From: Chryseobacterium cucumeris
GTDB taxonomy: Bacteria > Bacteroidota > Bacteroidia > Flavobacteriales > Weeksellaceae
Direction of reading: 5' to 3'
Assembly (NCBI RefSeq): GCF_001593385.1
Contig: NZ_LUVZ01000001.1
Span: forward strand, 1,116,001 to 1,180,000
DNA: 64,000 bases
In this document: piece after piece, positions 34,478 through 43,980 of the stretch
How positions within the stretch are numbered: the stretch's first letter is position 1
Layout of the letters: each line of letters begins with the position of its first letter
The notes under the pieces: generated by a model
Told to the model about the DNA's origin: nothing
Databases searched by the model: none
What the model saw: the letters and a program-made list of their open reading frames with translations, nothing else
Position numbers and translations under genes: made by a program

Positions 34478-35230
34478 TTATGGTGTATTAGCTGGTGTAG
34501 GTGTTCCTACAGTTATCTGAATTTGCTTGTCTCCATAATTGTACTTATCCGAAAAAAGTACTCCGCTAGATATAGAAAGTTGATCATCAGAAGAATCTAA
34601 CTGACTACTATAACCGTTTGTACTTGAGTTAACTACACTATTATAATGTGCTCCTAATAATAATTCCGCTTCTGTGAATTGCATAGCTCGACCTGAAGCA
34701 CCAAATAAAAAATTCCCAAAATTGTTCTGATTATGAGCCAAGTCTTCAACTAAAAATATTGTATTTGATGTATTGGTTGTTGGATTGCTTGGTTTTGCAT
34801 TTGGAAACATTTTAGGTACTTGTGTATAAGCAAAATCCATTTTTCCTCCACTTATACCTTCTTTTTTTATATAATCATATCTTTCAGAAAGACTCCTGTT
34901 ACTCGTTTTATTCTTAGGATCAAATGCCCCTGACCATCTAACTAATGTTTTAATTTGTTTTTCTGTAACAAATTCAAGTTTATTTATTTTACCTGATTGT
35001 ATATCAGCAACATCGTTTTTAGGATCAGCAAATCTAAATTTTTGCTTTGTACTTCCATCACTTTTTACGACTCTTCCCTTACTTCCAATCCATAAGTTAT
35101 GCCACCAATTATCCTTTGTAGTTCCAGTGTAGTTTCCATTTTCATCAAAATTAATAAATTTTCTTCCATCTGGGTCTATATACCTTATAGGATTATCACC
35201 CGCATAGGTGTAAGGGCTAAATCTTCTCAT
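34478..35230 (-). CDS. Orphan RHS toxin tip with polymorphic toxin type 44-like domain
   Basis: 250 residues. It begins with the end of an RHS core ([21 protein letters not shown], about 2-22) but lacks the YD shell and export signal that should precede it. Residues about 110-200 resemble Ntox44: [20 protein letters not shown] and, further on, [20 protein letters not shown]. Ntox44 tips are known from many polymorphic toxins; its target is not assigned here. A palindromic repeat (35235-35277) lies at the truncation point. Without upstream RHS sequence it cannot be exported, so it is either silent or a source for recombination into the intact gene at 36915-40502. Confidence 0.65.
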   Translation of the reverse strand: MRRFSPYTYAGDNPIRYIDPDGRKFINFDENGNYTGTTKDNWWHNLWIGSKGRVVKSDGSTKQKFRFADPKNDVADIQSGKINKLEFVTEKQIKTLVRWSGAFDPKNKTSNRSLSERYDYIKKEGISGGKMDFAYTQVPKMFPNAKPSNPTTNTSNTIFLVEDLAHNQNNFGNFLFGASGRAMQFTEAELLLGAHYNSVVNSSTNGYSSQLDSSDDQLSISSGVLFSDKYNYGDKQIQITVGTPTPANTP

Positions 35231-35234
35231 TTTT

Positions 35235-35277
35235 TCCGCCAGCGGAGCTCAAAGTCTGGAGACTTTGCGCAGCGGGG
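35235..35277. repeat. Palindromic element at the toxin tip junction
   Basis: CAAAGTCT GG AGACTTTG (35250-35267) inside CCGCCAGCGGAGCT ... GCGCAGCGGGG. It separates the type 44 tip from the decayed ATPase gene and resembles 32319-32352. It probably marks the recombination or insertion joint. Confidence 0.6.
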
Positions 35278-35280
35278 GTT

Positions 35281-35869
35281 TCCGATGGATTCCTGTAGAT
35301 GTGTTTTTCCTGTTCCGCTACTTCCTAAACTCACTACGTGCAAAGGATGGTTTCTTTTTCTACTGCAAAAAATCAAGAACATTATTAATCTGTTGTCTGT
35401 TTCTCCGATTACTCCGCTTTGTCCTATCAGTTCATTTGTACGTTCTAAAAGGTTTTCAGATTCCAAGAGTTCTAAGGATTCTTTTCGCTCCTCTTCTGAT
35501 AATGGTCTTATTTCCTTTTCCGTATGCTGGTTTTCTAATTGTTCTAACCTGTATTTTTCCAGTTCTTCAATAAGCTCATTGATACACGCTTCTATAACCG
35601 AATGTCCGACTTCTAATTTTACCGCCGTTTTTCTTATCAGCTTTTCTACCTGTGTATCATTGTATAAATCCAGATTGTGTCTTACTGCGATAAGGTGAGT
35701 TTCGGGATAAGGTTACTCTTAATCGGTCTAAACCTTCTAATCGGATTCCGCCTAATACAGATATGTTCAGGATTTGGTTTTCGTAAGTGAGTTGGTTGGG
35801 GTTGTCATTCGTGAACACAGGAAAATTATTTTTATAGAACTTTTCAGTTTTAAAAATAACTAATCCATT
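35281..35869 (-). pseudogene. Decayed mobile-element ATPase/primase-like gene
   Basis: The minus strand reads IFKTEKFYKNNFPVFTNDNP ... LDRLRVTL, then after a frameshift near 35705-35715 continues as ETHLIAVRHNLDLYNDTQVE ... NLLERTNELIGQSGVIGETD ... NHPLHVVSLGSSGTGKTHLQ. The last part is a P-loop (GSSGTGKT) ATPase start. No ATG begins the frame (a TAA lies at 35870-35872) and the sequence is cut after HLQESIG by the palindromic element. The order resembles ATPase proteins with a CHC2-like N terminus in Flavobacteriia mobile elements, recalled rather than searched. Truncated at both ends and frameshifted. Confidence 0.6.
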
Positions 35870-35958
35870 TTAAACAACAAAATTTTTTGGAGTTGTTTAA
35901 TACTTTTTCATTCTTTATTTTTGTTTTATTATTGGTTTAACCGTATTAATTAGAACTT

Positions 35959-36288
35959 ATGAGTTTCGGCAAACGTTTATCGGAGATAAGAAAAAGCAAA
36001 GGTCTTTCGCAGGAAGATTTGGCTAATCATTTGGGAACTAAATCGCCTGTGATCGGAAGATATGAGCGTGACGAGATGAAGCCCTCCATTGATACGGCTA
36101 ATAAACTGGCTTCTTTTCTGGAAGTGTCTTTGGATTATTTAACAGGCAATGCAGATGTACTGCTCGATATGCAGACAATGGAAAGGATTCTGGAAGTGCA
36201 GGCTTTACCCGATGATATAAAGGAAAAACTTTTCTACTTCATTGATATGACAATAAGAGATTACAAAGCTAAAAAAGCGTACTCGTAA
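35959..36288 (+). CDS. XRE family helix-turn-helix regulator
   Basis: 109 residues: HTH_3 domain at about 4-62 (RLSEIRKSKGLSQEDLANHL, SPVIGRYERDEMKPSIDTAN, FLEVSLDYLTG) followed by a short helical tail. Typical of mobile-element and toxin-locus repressors. It lies between the decayed ATPase gene and the toxin/immunity operon, in the opposite direction to both. It may have come with the mobile element; control of the toxin operon is possible but not shown. Confidence 0.85.
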   Translation: MSFGKRLSEIRKSKGLSQEDLANHLGTKSPVIGRYERDEMKPSIDTANKLASFLEVSLDYLTGNADVLLDMQTMERILEVQALPDDIKEKLFYFIDMTIRDYKAKKAYS

Positions 36289-36292
36289 AATA

Positions 36293-36322
36293 AAAACCGC
36301 CACTCGAACAAGTGGCGGTTTT
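36293..36322. terminator. Bidirectional terminator between XRE and immunity genes
   Basis: Perfect 12-bp stem AAAACCGCCACT / AGTGGCGGTTTT, loop CGAACA. It serves both convergent genes. Confidence 0.88.
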
Positions 36323-36325
36323 ATT

Positions 36326-36955
36326 TTAGGGATATTCAAAACCAAATATAATTTTATACAGTTTGCTATCTTTTAAATAAAATTCCATAAAATACGGAGG
36401 CATTTCATATTGCTTTATTTTAGGATCATTAGGATTGTCAATCGTATATCTGATAATTTTTTCGTTAGATTTTTTTTCAACTTTATAGTTACTACCTTTT
36501 ATATTGGTTATTTCCTCTAAAGTCATTCCTAATTTGAGCCCTGATTCTGTATTAAAATTATCGTATTTAGTTTCTGCAACGTCTTTCTCAAGTTTTCGGT
36601 CATCTTTTAAATACCCTACCTCGAAGCAACTAAAACTATTCTTCACATCTCCCTCATATTGATAGGCAAGTAAATATTCTTTTTTTTCTTTATCTGTAAA
36701 AGCAATCACAGGAGAATATCTTAAGTTATCTAATAATCTTACATTTTGAGGATAAAAATTATTTATAGAACCTTCTTCTCTTAATTGTAATTGATTCACT
36801 TTAAAATCTGGTTTAGAAAAATTTTCTGTAATAACAGTTTCATTTTCTATCTTTCCTTGTATCTTTTTTTCTGATTGATGACAACTAAAAAACAGAAAAA
36901 ATAATAACAAAAGACTATTCATTAACATTTGGTATTTTCGTTCCACTTTTTCCAT
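36326..36955 (-). CDS. Lipoprotein, probable immunity protein of the RHS toxin
   Basis: Up to 209 residues. The signal LLLLFFLFFSC contains a lipobox, so the mature protein is a lipoprotein; the body (for example FSKPDFKVNQLQLREEGSIN, SGLKLGMTLEEITNIKGSNY, KQYEMPPYFMEFYLKDSKLY) matches no family I can name. The frame overlaps the toxin's 3' end by 41 bp if ATG 36955 is used, or by 8 or 14 bp with ATG 36922 or 36928; the longer form has a basic n-region (EKVERKYQ) that suits a signal peptide. Overlap and lipidation fit an immunity protein guarding periplasmic peptidoglycan against the toxin tip. Confidence 0.65.
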   Translation of the reverse strand: MEKVERKYQMLMNSLLLLFFLFFSCHQSEKKIQGKIENETVITENFSKPDFKVNQLQLREEGSINNFYPQNVRLLDNLRYSPVIAFTDKEKKEYLLAYQYEGDVKNSFSCFEVGYLKDDRKLEKDVAETKYDNFNTESGLKLGMTLEEITNIKGSNYKVEKKSNEKIIRYTIDNPNDPKIKQYEMPPYFMEFYLKDSKLYKIIFGFEYP

Positions 36956-39900
36956 TATTATTTGGATTATTCTGAATATTAATATTTACAGGTACTGGAC
37001 CTCCTGTTTTTATCATACTTCTTAGAGTATCTCTAAAATTGGTTAGAACAATTTTATCCCCAGACATTCCGATACAACCTAAAGTTCCCTCATTATTTCC
37101 ATCAGGATGTATTCTTAATAAACTTCTACCTGTACTAAATTGTGGATTAAGATTAAAACTAAATCCGACTCCGTCCCGATTCATTCCTTTGTTATACCAT
37201 CCATTTGGACTTCTGTCTTGATAACTATCCACAGTATACTCCCCATTTTCTGGTGCGCCATTTCCAAAACCTCCTGCAACACCATCATAAGAACCTAATG
37301 TTTTTGTTTTCCCATTTTCAAATGTTACATTTAACTTTACATCCACATCGCCAATTTTAGAGTTTCTCATTTCTCCATCTATCTCAACACTCATTTCTTT
37401 TGCTGCAGAATAACTCATTTTTCCATATGTATGATAACTTTCTAATACAAGTCCTTTATGCTTTTTATTGTCCCAGGTTTTAGTGCGTTCATAGTAAGTT
37501 CCTCTATATGTTTCACCTTTTTGAAGTACTCCTTTATCTTTATGGTTTTTAGCTGTTACATCATCTCGCCAAGTAATATCTCCATTCGCTGCTTCAACCC
37601 AATCCATTCCATCTGGATCTACAAATCTTATTGGATTATTATTAGCGTACATCATTGGATTTAAATCAGGATGTTTTTCAGAAAGTGGATCTGGTACAAC
37701 CCAACGAGCAATATCAGGTAAGTATTGGCGGGCTCCGAAGTCATAAGCGCCAGTTTCTTGCAGTTCCTTGGAGCTATACTTGTAATTCTTATAAGTTCCC
37801 TGCCCAAAATAAGCATTACCGGTTTTCAGATGGTTCATCCCAAATGGATAATAATCATTACTGTCCACGATTTCAAGAACACCTGTGCTGTTTTTCCCAA
37901 AGCTCACTCTTACATTTCCTAAGTGATCCTTGTATTGGTAAATGTACTGATTTTTCTGATAATCATAAAATCCTTCAGAAGTAGGGAAAAACTGTAAATC
38001 CGGAGTTTTGGCTGATTGGAGAGAAACGGTAGTATTTTCCAATGAGAAAGCCTGAGGTTCCATTGCTCTTGCTGTCATCAATTCAATTTCCCCACCTCCT
38101 CCTGAAGTAACGATATCTCTTTTAAAATACTGAAAACCATCCAGATACTCTGTCTTTTCTGTAGTAGTGGTAACGTTATAATATCCTGAAACACTATTTA
38201 CAGAGGTTTTTTCCAGCTTTGTACCATCTGCTCTATACATGTTATTGATAACAGTGCCAGCAGTACCGAAATCTATACTCATTTCCTGAGGAAGATTCAA
38301 ATGATTGTATTTGATGTCTAAGATTTGCTTATCGGGCATTGAAATCATATTTCCATTGGCATCATATCCAATAGGTAATCCAGCTGTACCTTCGTACCCT
38401 GTACTATTACCGCTGTTATCTTTAATTTTGACAGCCTGGTTTCCCATATAATCATATGCAAGATTGTCAATTACCGTAGCGGTATTGCTTCCATTCTCCA
38501 TCACAGAAGTCCTGTAAAGGGCGGTAATATTACCATTTACATCATACTGCAGAGATTCTGTATTTTCTTTGCTGTATGGGTTGTTGGGATTCTGATAGTA
38601 TCCTGCCGTCAGCCTGTTGAGTTTATCGTAAGCATAACCGTATCTCTTTGGGGTTAACGAAGGATTTACGCCCAATGTTTCAACAGATCTCCAGTCTACT
38701 TCTGCGATATTGCCGTTGTATTTTGGAAGTACATCTTTACCTAAAAATAGTGCAGGGTCAGCATTGGTAACACCTTCTTTCTGAGTATACTTGATTTTAT
38801 AAGAAAAAAGCTTGCCTCCTAAATCTGCAAGACTCATCTGGCTTTTGTTGATGTCAGTCATCCACCCTCTGATATTGTAAGCGTAATCAATACTCTGAAG
38901 GTTGTTTCCTACCTGCTTGTTGACCAGTTGAGAGAGTTCATTATAACTGTTTTTAGCCAATAGTTCTTCAGGATTGCTGTCTACCTGGTGATAATGTTCC
39001 TTCAGCCTGTTTCCATTATCATATACAAAACGTTCTTTTACCGTGATTCCTGTTTCCCCTGCCTTTCGTAAATGAGTAGTAATGGTTTGTAAAGCAAGCC
39101 CCGTAAAATCCAGTTTGGATTCTGTGTGGGTATATCCTCCCAAATGATTAATAGAGTGACTGCCAATAGCTCTTCCTTTCTGATCATAATAGGTATAGTT
39201 CTTTGTCCACTTGTCATCATCAATGTTTTTTACAAAGCTCATCACAGGAAGTCCTTTGGTACTTCTCCCATCAGCTGCAGGAGCTGCTGGCAATACTGGC
39301 TCTCCCTGAATAGTTGAAGGAAATGCAGGATTAAAACCGTAGGCAGGATAAGAGTCATAATAATTTACCGATAATAAAGTGAGCCACTTAGAGGCATGAG
39401 GATAGGTGACATCAGGATCGTAATAAACATCCATTCCCTGCCTGGTAAAGACCACAAAATTAGTCCGTGTCATATTATTTGAACCATCAGCCAATGGTTG
39501 CTCTGCATTTCGGTCTCCTCCTGTCGCAAGTCCAGTAATCACAACTCTTCCAAACTGATCGTACTGAGTATACAGCCATTGCCCTTTTGTTCTTAATAGA
39601 GCATCCTGAGTTCCTACAAGTCTATCCTGTTTGTCATATACCATATATTCCCAGCCTTTGCCAGGAAGCTTTTTTTCCACAAGTCTTCCCCTGCTATCAT
39701 AACGGTATTGATAGCATAAAGTATTGAGAAGATCATCCGTAATAGGCTTATGAACAGCGAGAGGAGGAATAACAAAAGCCAGCTGGTCATATTCATTGTA
39801 AACATAATAGGTATCGATATGTTCTGCAGAACTCTTTATTTTCCTTACCAACAGAACCTGTCCTTTACCGTTTTTAAACTCTATGGTTTCATTGTCATCC

Positions 39901-40502
39901 TCATCTTTGACAGAGTTTTTATAAAGCTGGTTGGGGGCATAAACCGTGGCAGAGGATAAGCTCAGTACACTTTTAGTAGCTCCATCTACCCAGCTTGTGG
40001 TTGTGGTAAACTGATAGACTTCATTAAATCCGTTGGTATCATAACTGAACTTTACAGATTTTCCGTTCCAGTCATTACCTACCTGTTTCTGCTCCAGAAT
40101 CCTGTCCAAAGGAGAGTTTTCCAGCACTTTTTCAGAATAGATCTTTTCATTTCCGTAGGTGTTAGGATAAACACCTAATGGACCTGAATAATAGTTTCCA
40201 TTGCTGGTAGAAAGTTGGGGAACTGGCAAGTAATCTCTCACCTGTCTTCCGAAAGGATCATATTCAATATGGGTCACAACATCACGTCCCAGTGGTGATG
40301 CTGTTACGTTAACAATCTGCTTGGCCCTTCCCAACCCATCAAAATACTGAACGGTTTCTGAGGATTTGGTTGGAGAAGTTCCGTTATAATCCAGATACGT
40401 TTTGGACTGGATATAGTTTTCATTGCTTGAAATCGTGGAAAGCTGCGCATAGGTTATATTGGATAAGAGCAGAGCTCCTATTGGTAGTATTATCTTTTTC
40501 AT
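36915..40502 (-). CDS. DUF6443/RHS polymorphic toxin with L,D-transpeptidase-like C-terminal tip
   Basis: 1195 residues; signal peptide MKKIILPIGALLLSNITYAQ. A DUF6443 domain (about 22-160: NENYIQSKTYLDYNGTSPTK, VTHIEYDPFGRQVRDYLPVP) leads into YD repeats (about 200-800) and the RHS core (YKDHLGNVRVSFGKN, FGARQYLPDIARWVVPDPLS, NPIRFVDPDG ending at 965). The last 230 residues are a variable tip. It has GRSLLRIHPDG and GTLGCIGM, giving His1132 and Cys1143 in the order used by YkuD-type or Tlde1-like L,D-transpeptidases, so the target is probably peptidoglycan. That assignment is inference from a motif. Third gene of an operon, 5 bp after its neighbour, with the overlapping immunity gene behind. 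Confidence 0.85.
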   Translation of the reverse strand: MKKIILPIGALLLSNITYAQLSTISSNENYIQSKTYLDYNGTSPTKSSETVQYFDGLGRAKQIVNVTASPLGRDVVTHIEYDPFGRQVRDYLPVPQLSTSNGNYYSGPLGVYPNTYGNEKIYSEKVLENSPLDRILEQKQVGNDWNGKSVKFSYDTNGFNEVYQFTTTTSWVDGATKSVLSLSSATVYAPNQLYKNSVKDEDDNETIEFKNGKGQVLLVRKIKSSAEHIDTYYVYNEYDQLAFVIPPLAVHKPITDDLLNTLCYQYRYDSRGRLVEKKLPGKGWEYMVYDKQDRLVGTQDALLRTKGQWLYTQYDQFGRVVITGLATGGDRNAEQPLADGSNNMTRTNFVVFTRQGMDVYYDPDVTYPHASKWLTLLSVNYYDSYPAYGFNPAFPSTIQGEPVLPAAPAADGRSTKGLPVMSFVKNIDDDKWTKNYTYYDQKGRAIGSHSINHLGGYTHTESKLDFTGLALQTITTHLRKAGETGITVKERFVYDNGNRLKEHYHQVDSNPEELLAKNSYNELSQLVNKQVGNNLQSIDYAYNIRGWMTDINKSQMSLADLGGKLFSYKIKYTQKEGVTNADPALFLGKDVLPKYNGNIAEVDWRSVETLGVNPSLTPKRYGYAYDKLNRLTAGYYQNPNNPYSKENTESLQYDVNGNITALYRTSVMENGSNTATVIDNLAYDYMGNQAVKIKDNSGNSTGYEGTAGLPIGYDANGNMISMPDKQILDIKYNHLNLPQEMSIDFGTAGTVINNMYRADGTKLEKTSVNSVSGYYNVTTTTEKTEYLDGFQYFKRDIVTSGGGGEIELMTARAMEPQAFSLENTTVSLQSAKTPDLQFFPTSEGFYDYQKNQYIYQYKDHLGNVRVSFGKNSTGVLEIVDSNDYYPFGMNHLKTGNAYFGQGTYKNYKYSSKELQETGAYDFGARQYLPDIARWVVPDPLSEKHPDLNPMMYANNNPIRFVDPDGMDWVEAANGDITWRDDVTAKNHKDKGVLQKGETYRGTYYERTKTWDNKKHKGLVLESYHTYGKMSYSAAKEMSVEIDGEMRNSKIGDVDVKLNVTFENGKTKTLGSYDGVAGGFGNGAPENGEYTVDSYQDRSPNGWYNKGMNRDGVGFSFNLNPQFSTGRSLLRIHPDGNNEGTLGCIGMSGDKIVLTNFRDTLRSMIKTGGPVPVNINIQNNPNNNGKSGTKIPNVNE

Positions 40503-40507
40503 CAGTT

Positions 40508-43500
40508 TTAGTTTTTATAGTTGTATTTCATTTCCTTCAACACTTTGCCGTTCACATCGATCACTTTCTGAAGTCTGTTTGCGGAATCATAAACATAGCT
40601 TTCTCTGATTCCTGATGGTGGTGTGATGCTTCTTACTCCAATTAATGGATCATAAGTGTAGGTAGTGATCTGATAATTTGGCAGAGCGTTTCTGAAGGTG
40701 TTCAGTACAGACAAAAATGAAGTTTCATCATTATTAGCAACAGCAGAGGCATCTGTATTGGAAGCATTAATAATGGAATCCATTAAAGACTGCTGGATAT
40801 CTGATAATTTAGCTCCTTCTATTTTGGCAATAGGCTGAGTTTGGTTGTAACCCCAGATGATTACTGTTGAAAGACCATTTTTTGCGGTATATTGCTGCAA
40901 ATTTCCTTTGGGATCGTATTTGTCAAAGGTTACTTCAGTAATTGCTACCGATGGGTTTTGAAGTTCGTAAGCTAACACTGAAATGGGCAAAACCAATCCT
41001 GATGTTTTTGTATTAGCCTCAGATTGATTTATAGGATAAATTGTTTCTGATTTTGCCAGTATTTTGCTTGTAGTACCCATTGTTTTACTACTTATAGTCT
41101 CTAAAGGAATTTCAACCATATTTTTTGATATCATCAATTGATTTCCTTTTTCAGATGCATAGGCGTAGCTTATATCGCTTGAAGAGTTATCTGGAAGGGT
41201 CGTTTTTTTATTGGATAATTGATAATGAGGATTAGAATACGTATTATCTATTGATGTAGTAAGTATTTTATCATTAAATAGCTCTGTGATCTGCTTCTTT
41301 CTCTCAAAACTAAAGTCAGAGAATAATGGATAATACTCATACCTATAATCCGTCTTGTAGATGTAATCATCTGGACTTTGTCCTCCAAAGGTTGATAATA
41401 AAACCCTGTTTCTAGGTTCAATTCTTACTCCAAAATTTTCATTTAAAACCAAATTCTTTCGGTCATAAATAATAGTATCTTTTTGAACTAATGAATAATT
41501 GCCATTGTCATTTTGTTTATAATATAAAGTCTTTTTAAGATTTCCTAGTTTCCATCCCATATAGGGTGTCCTTGTTCTATGATCTATAGTAGCCATATCT
41601 GTAGCTTCCAAAGGAGCGTTATTCTCAAAAAAATACTCTTTCTTTATTTTTTTATTATTCACATTATCAACAGATGTTTCAGTAACTTGTCCATAAACAA
41701 TATTACTTCCCGATGAGTTTCTAAACGGATAATCAATGACTCCATAAAACTTGTTAATTCCTTCATAGAAGTTTTCGGTTACTAATAATGGATAACCGTG
41801 CAAGATTCCTGTGGAATATACTTTTCCACCCACTGTTTCATTATAAGAATATTCAGTTCGTAAAAGCTCTGCATTATTCTCTTTCTGAACGATAGATTTT
41901 ATTCTTAATCCTCCCGCATTTTGTATATTGTCAGGATTAGTATTTGGCTGTTGATTATTTTTTACAGGACCCAGAAAAGACATCATCAATGTAAAACCTC
42001 CTGCACTATTAAATAGCCCTCCTTCATCATAGGTTAATACTTCCCGATGCGCTGTTAAAAGATATTCTCCTTTAGGAAACATTACTGTTTTATCAATGGT
42101 ATGGCTCATCAAAGTAAATATTTGCCAGTTTCCATTTACTTTTCTGTATATGATAATATTGTAGGAATTATTGGCTCCGTTATTTTCATCAAATACCTGT
42201 TCAATCTGAGTATTTAAATCAACAGAGGTATCTTCTTCAAACTCCCAGTTCATCTCATAATTCATTTCTGGAGGAAGCTGTTCTCCTGTATTAGGATCAG
42301 CAGCCTGTTCACTGGCGAAGGCTACATATTTTGTCTCCATTGAAAATAGATCTCCGATAACCACTTCATTAATATCATTGATCGCCTGATAGGTATGATT
42401 TTCGTAATCAAATTCGGTAGATCCGCCTGTAGGATAGGTGATTTTTTTAAGCATCCCTATTTTTGAATAATCCTCTCTTACAGCTCTGTTTGCTGTACCT
42501 GCTGATTTTACACCATTGGCATACTTAAAATTAATGTTAGGGATCAGTTCAGTATTTTCAGTATGTCCATTATAATAACCAAAGAAATCCTGTGCAAAAC
42601 TAAGTCGACTTGGTAATTCACCTGGGAAATACTCAAAATTATGTTTACTGATTATCTGGTTGTTTTTATCGTATTCAGATACCCCATTTAATTTTAACCT
42701 TGGAATAGCTCTGTCAAAGTTGGGTGTAAAAATATAATTATTACTTCTTGAAAAATCATTCATTGGAGTTGGAAACTCTGAATTGAAATATCCCTGATTA
42801 AGTTGATAGGTTTTAATTACGTTGTTATTATTTTTAATTTTTATTTTATCCAGGGAATAAGCATTGAAGTCTTTTCGTGCTGTTGTAGATTTAATAAATT
42901 CAATCTCTGTATTTTCATAAACAATTCGGTTTATAAGCTTATCTGCAATTCCTGGTGAACTGTAAACATTATAAACTTTTCCATCTTTAGTTTTAGCAAT
43001 TTCAGATGATATTGGGTATTTATTACCTATCACTACAGGATTACCACTTGACCAAGAAACTACATCATATTTTCCATTAAAAAAATCAAAATTATTAGCA
43101 AAATATTTATATTGAGAGGTAAGGTAAACATCCTGTTTTGTTAAATCGGTAACTGGAACAGCATTACCATCATAATAAAATCTTACTGTCTTATTATCAT
43201 TGGTAGTAATTTTTACAAGTAACCATGTGCCGAATTGAGGATCTGTACCGTTTGAAAATGCACTATCATTGCTAATGCTTACACTTGAGACCTCCTCTAT
43301 AACTTCAAATCTATTGTCATTGTCATCTGATTTTCCAAAAAAATAAGTATTCCCTGAACCATCAATAATTTTAAAGTCAACGATATTTCCATAATTATTT
43401 AAAGTGGGAATGATCTTGATATTATTTAAAGGAGTTGAGACAAACTTATTGGTTGAGAAATCATAAAAGAATTTAAAATTCATATTGAATAATGAAACAT

Positions 43501-43975
43501 TAAATTCATCTGGTTCCAGATCAACATTTTCAGCATTTTGATCCAGCCATACATCAGTATATGTACCTGTTGAATTGTTCATCAGGCTATTTTTAGCAGT
43601 GGCAATAGACTGTAGGTAAAATGCAGAATCATTATAATTATCTCTTTTGCCTCTGATACTTCTGGAAATAGTTCCCATTGATGATAAATTCCATCCCTGT
43701 CCTACAGAACTTGCTACTTCACTTACTTTTATGCCTTGTGTATTATATTGTAAGCTAATAGGAATAGATAAATTATTATTAATAGGTAATGTATAGATTG
43801 GAACTGAAACATTTACAGAACCATTGGATAAAGATATTGGTTTATCAATATATTTTCCTAACGAACTTATATCAGGAGTTTTTGGAGTAAACCCTAAATA
43901 AGTATCTTTCATTTGATTTTGTGAATACAGCCAACTGCAAAACAGCAAGAGGCACATAATTTGATATTTTTTCAT
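40508..43975 (-). CDS. Large secreted SpvB/RHS-like YD-repeat protein
   Basis: 1155 residues; signal peptide MKKYQIMCLLLFCSWLYSQ. The N-terminal part (LGKYIDKPISLSNGSVNVSV, PISLQYNTQGIKVSEVASSV, GQGWNLSSMGTISRSIRGKR) is the usual start of Bacteroidota RHS-shell proteins. Long beta-rich YD-type stretches follow, ending in YDPLIGVRSITPPSGIRESY and a KVLKEMKYNYKN terminus without toxin tip or sorting domain. It probably builds a shell together with the next gene product, as TcB and TcC do in Tc toxins; that analogy is mine. Five bp separate it from both neighbours, so the three genes form one operon. Confidence 0.85.
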   Translation of the reverse strand: MKKYQIMCLLLFCSWLYSQNQMKDTYLGFTPKTPDISSLGKYIDKPISLSNGSVNVSVPIYTLPINNNLSIPISLQYNTQGIKVSEVASSVGQGWNLSSMGTISRSIRGKRDNYNDSAFYLQSIATAKNSLMNNSTGTYTDVWLDQNAENVDLEPDEFNVSLFNMNFKFFYDFSTNKFVSTPLNNIKIIPTLNNYGNIVDFKIIDGSGNTYFFGKSDDNDNRFEVIEEVSSVSISNDSAFSNGTDPQFGTWLLVKITTNDNKTVRFYYDGNAVPVTDLTKQDVYLTSQYKYFANNFDFFNGKYDVVSWSSGNPVVIGNKYPISSEIAKTKDGKVYNVYSSPGIADKLINRIVYENTEIEFIKSTTARKDFNAYSLDKIKIKNNNNVIKTYQLNQGYFNSEFPTPMNDFSRSNNYIFTPNFDRAIPRLKLNGVSEYDKNNQIISKHNFEYFPGELPSRLSFAQDFFGYYNGHTENTELIPNINFKYANGVKSAGTANRAVREDYSKIGMLKKITYPTGGSTEFDYENHTYQAINDINEVVIGDLFSMETKYVAFASEQAADPNTGEQLPPEMNYEMNWEFEEDTSVDLNTQIEQVFDENNGANNSYNIIIYRKVNGNWQIFTLMSHTIDKTVMFPKGEYLLTAHREVLTYDEGGLFNSAGGFTLMMSFLGPVKNNQQPNTNPDNIQNAGGLRIKSIVQKENNAELLRTEYSYNETVGGKVYSTGILHGYPLLVTENFYEGINKFYGVIDYPFRNSSGSNIVYGQVTETSVDNVNNKKIKKEYFFENNAPLEATDMATIDHRTRTPYMGWKLGNLKKTLYYKQNDNGNYSLVQKDTIIYDRKNLVLNENFGVRIEPRNRVLLSTFGGQSPDDYIYKTDYRYEYYPLFSDFSFERKKQITELFNDKILTTSIDNTYSNPHYQLSNKKTTLPDNSSSDISYAYASEKGNQLMISKNMVEIPLETISSKTMGTTSKILAKSETIYPINQSEANTKTSGLVLPISVLAYELQNPSVAITEVTFDKYDPKGNLQQYTAKNGLSTVIIWGYNQTQPIAKIEGAKLSDIQQSLMDSIINASNTDASAVANNDETSFLSVLNTFRNALPNYQITTYTYDPLIGVRSITPPSGIRESYVYDSANRLQKVIDVNGKVLKEMKYNYKN

Positions 43976-43980
43976 CGTGT

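Noticed and set aside
35099..35698. 199-codon plus-strand frame rich in Ser/Phe
   Set aside because: It is antisense to the type 44 tip start and the decayed ATPase gene, whose minus-strand frames carry recognisable motifs.
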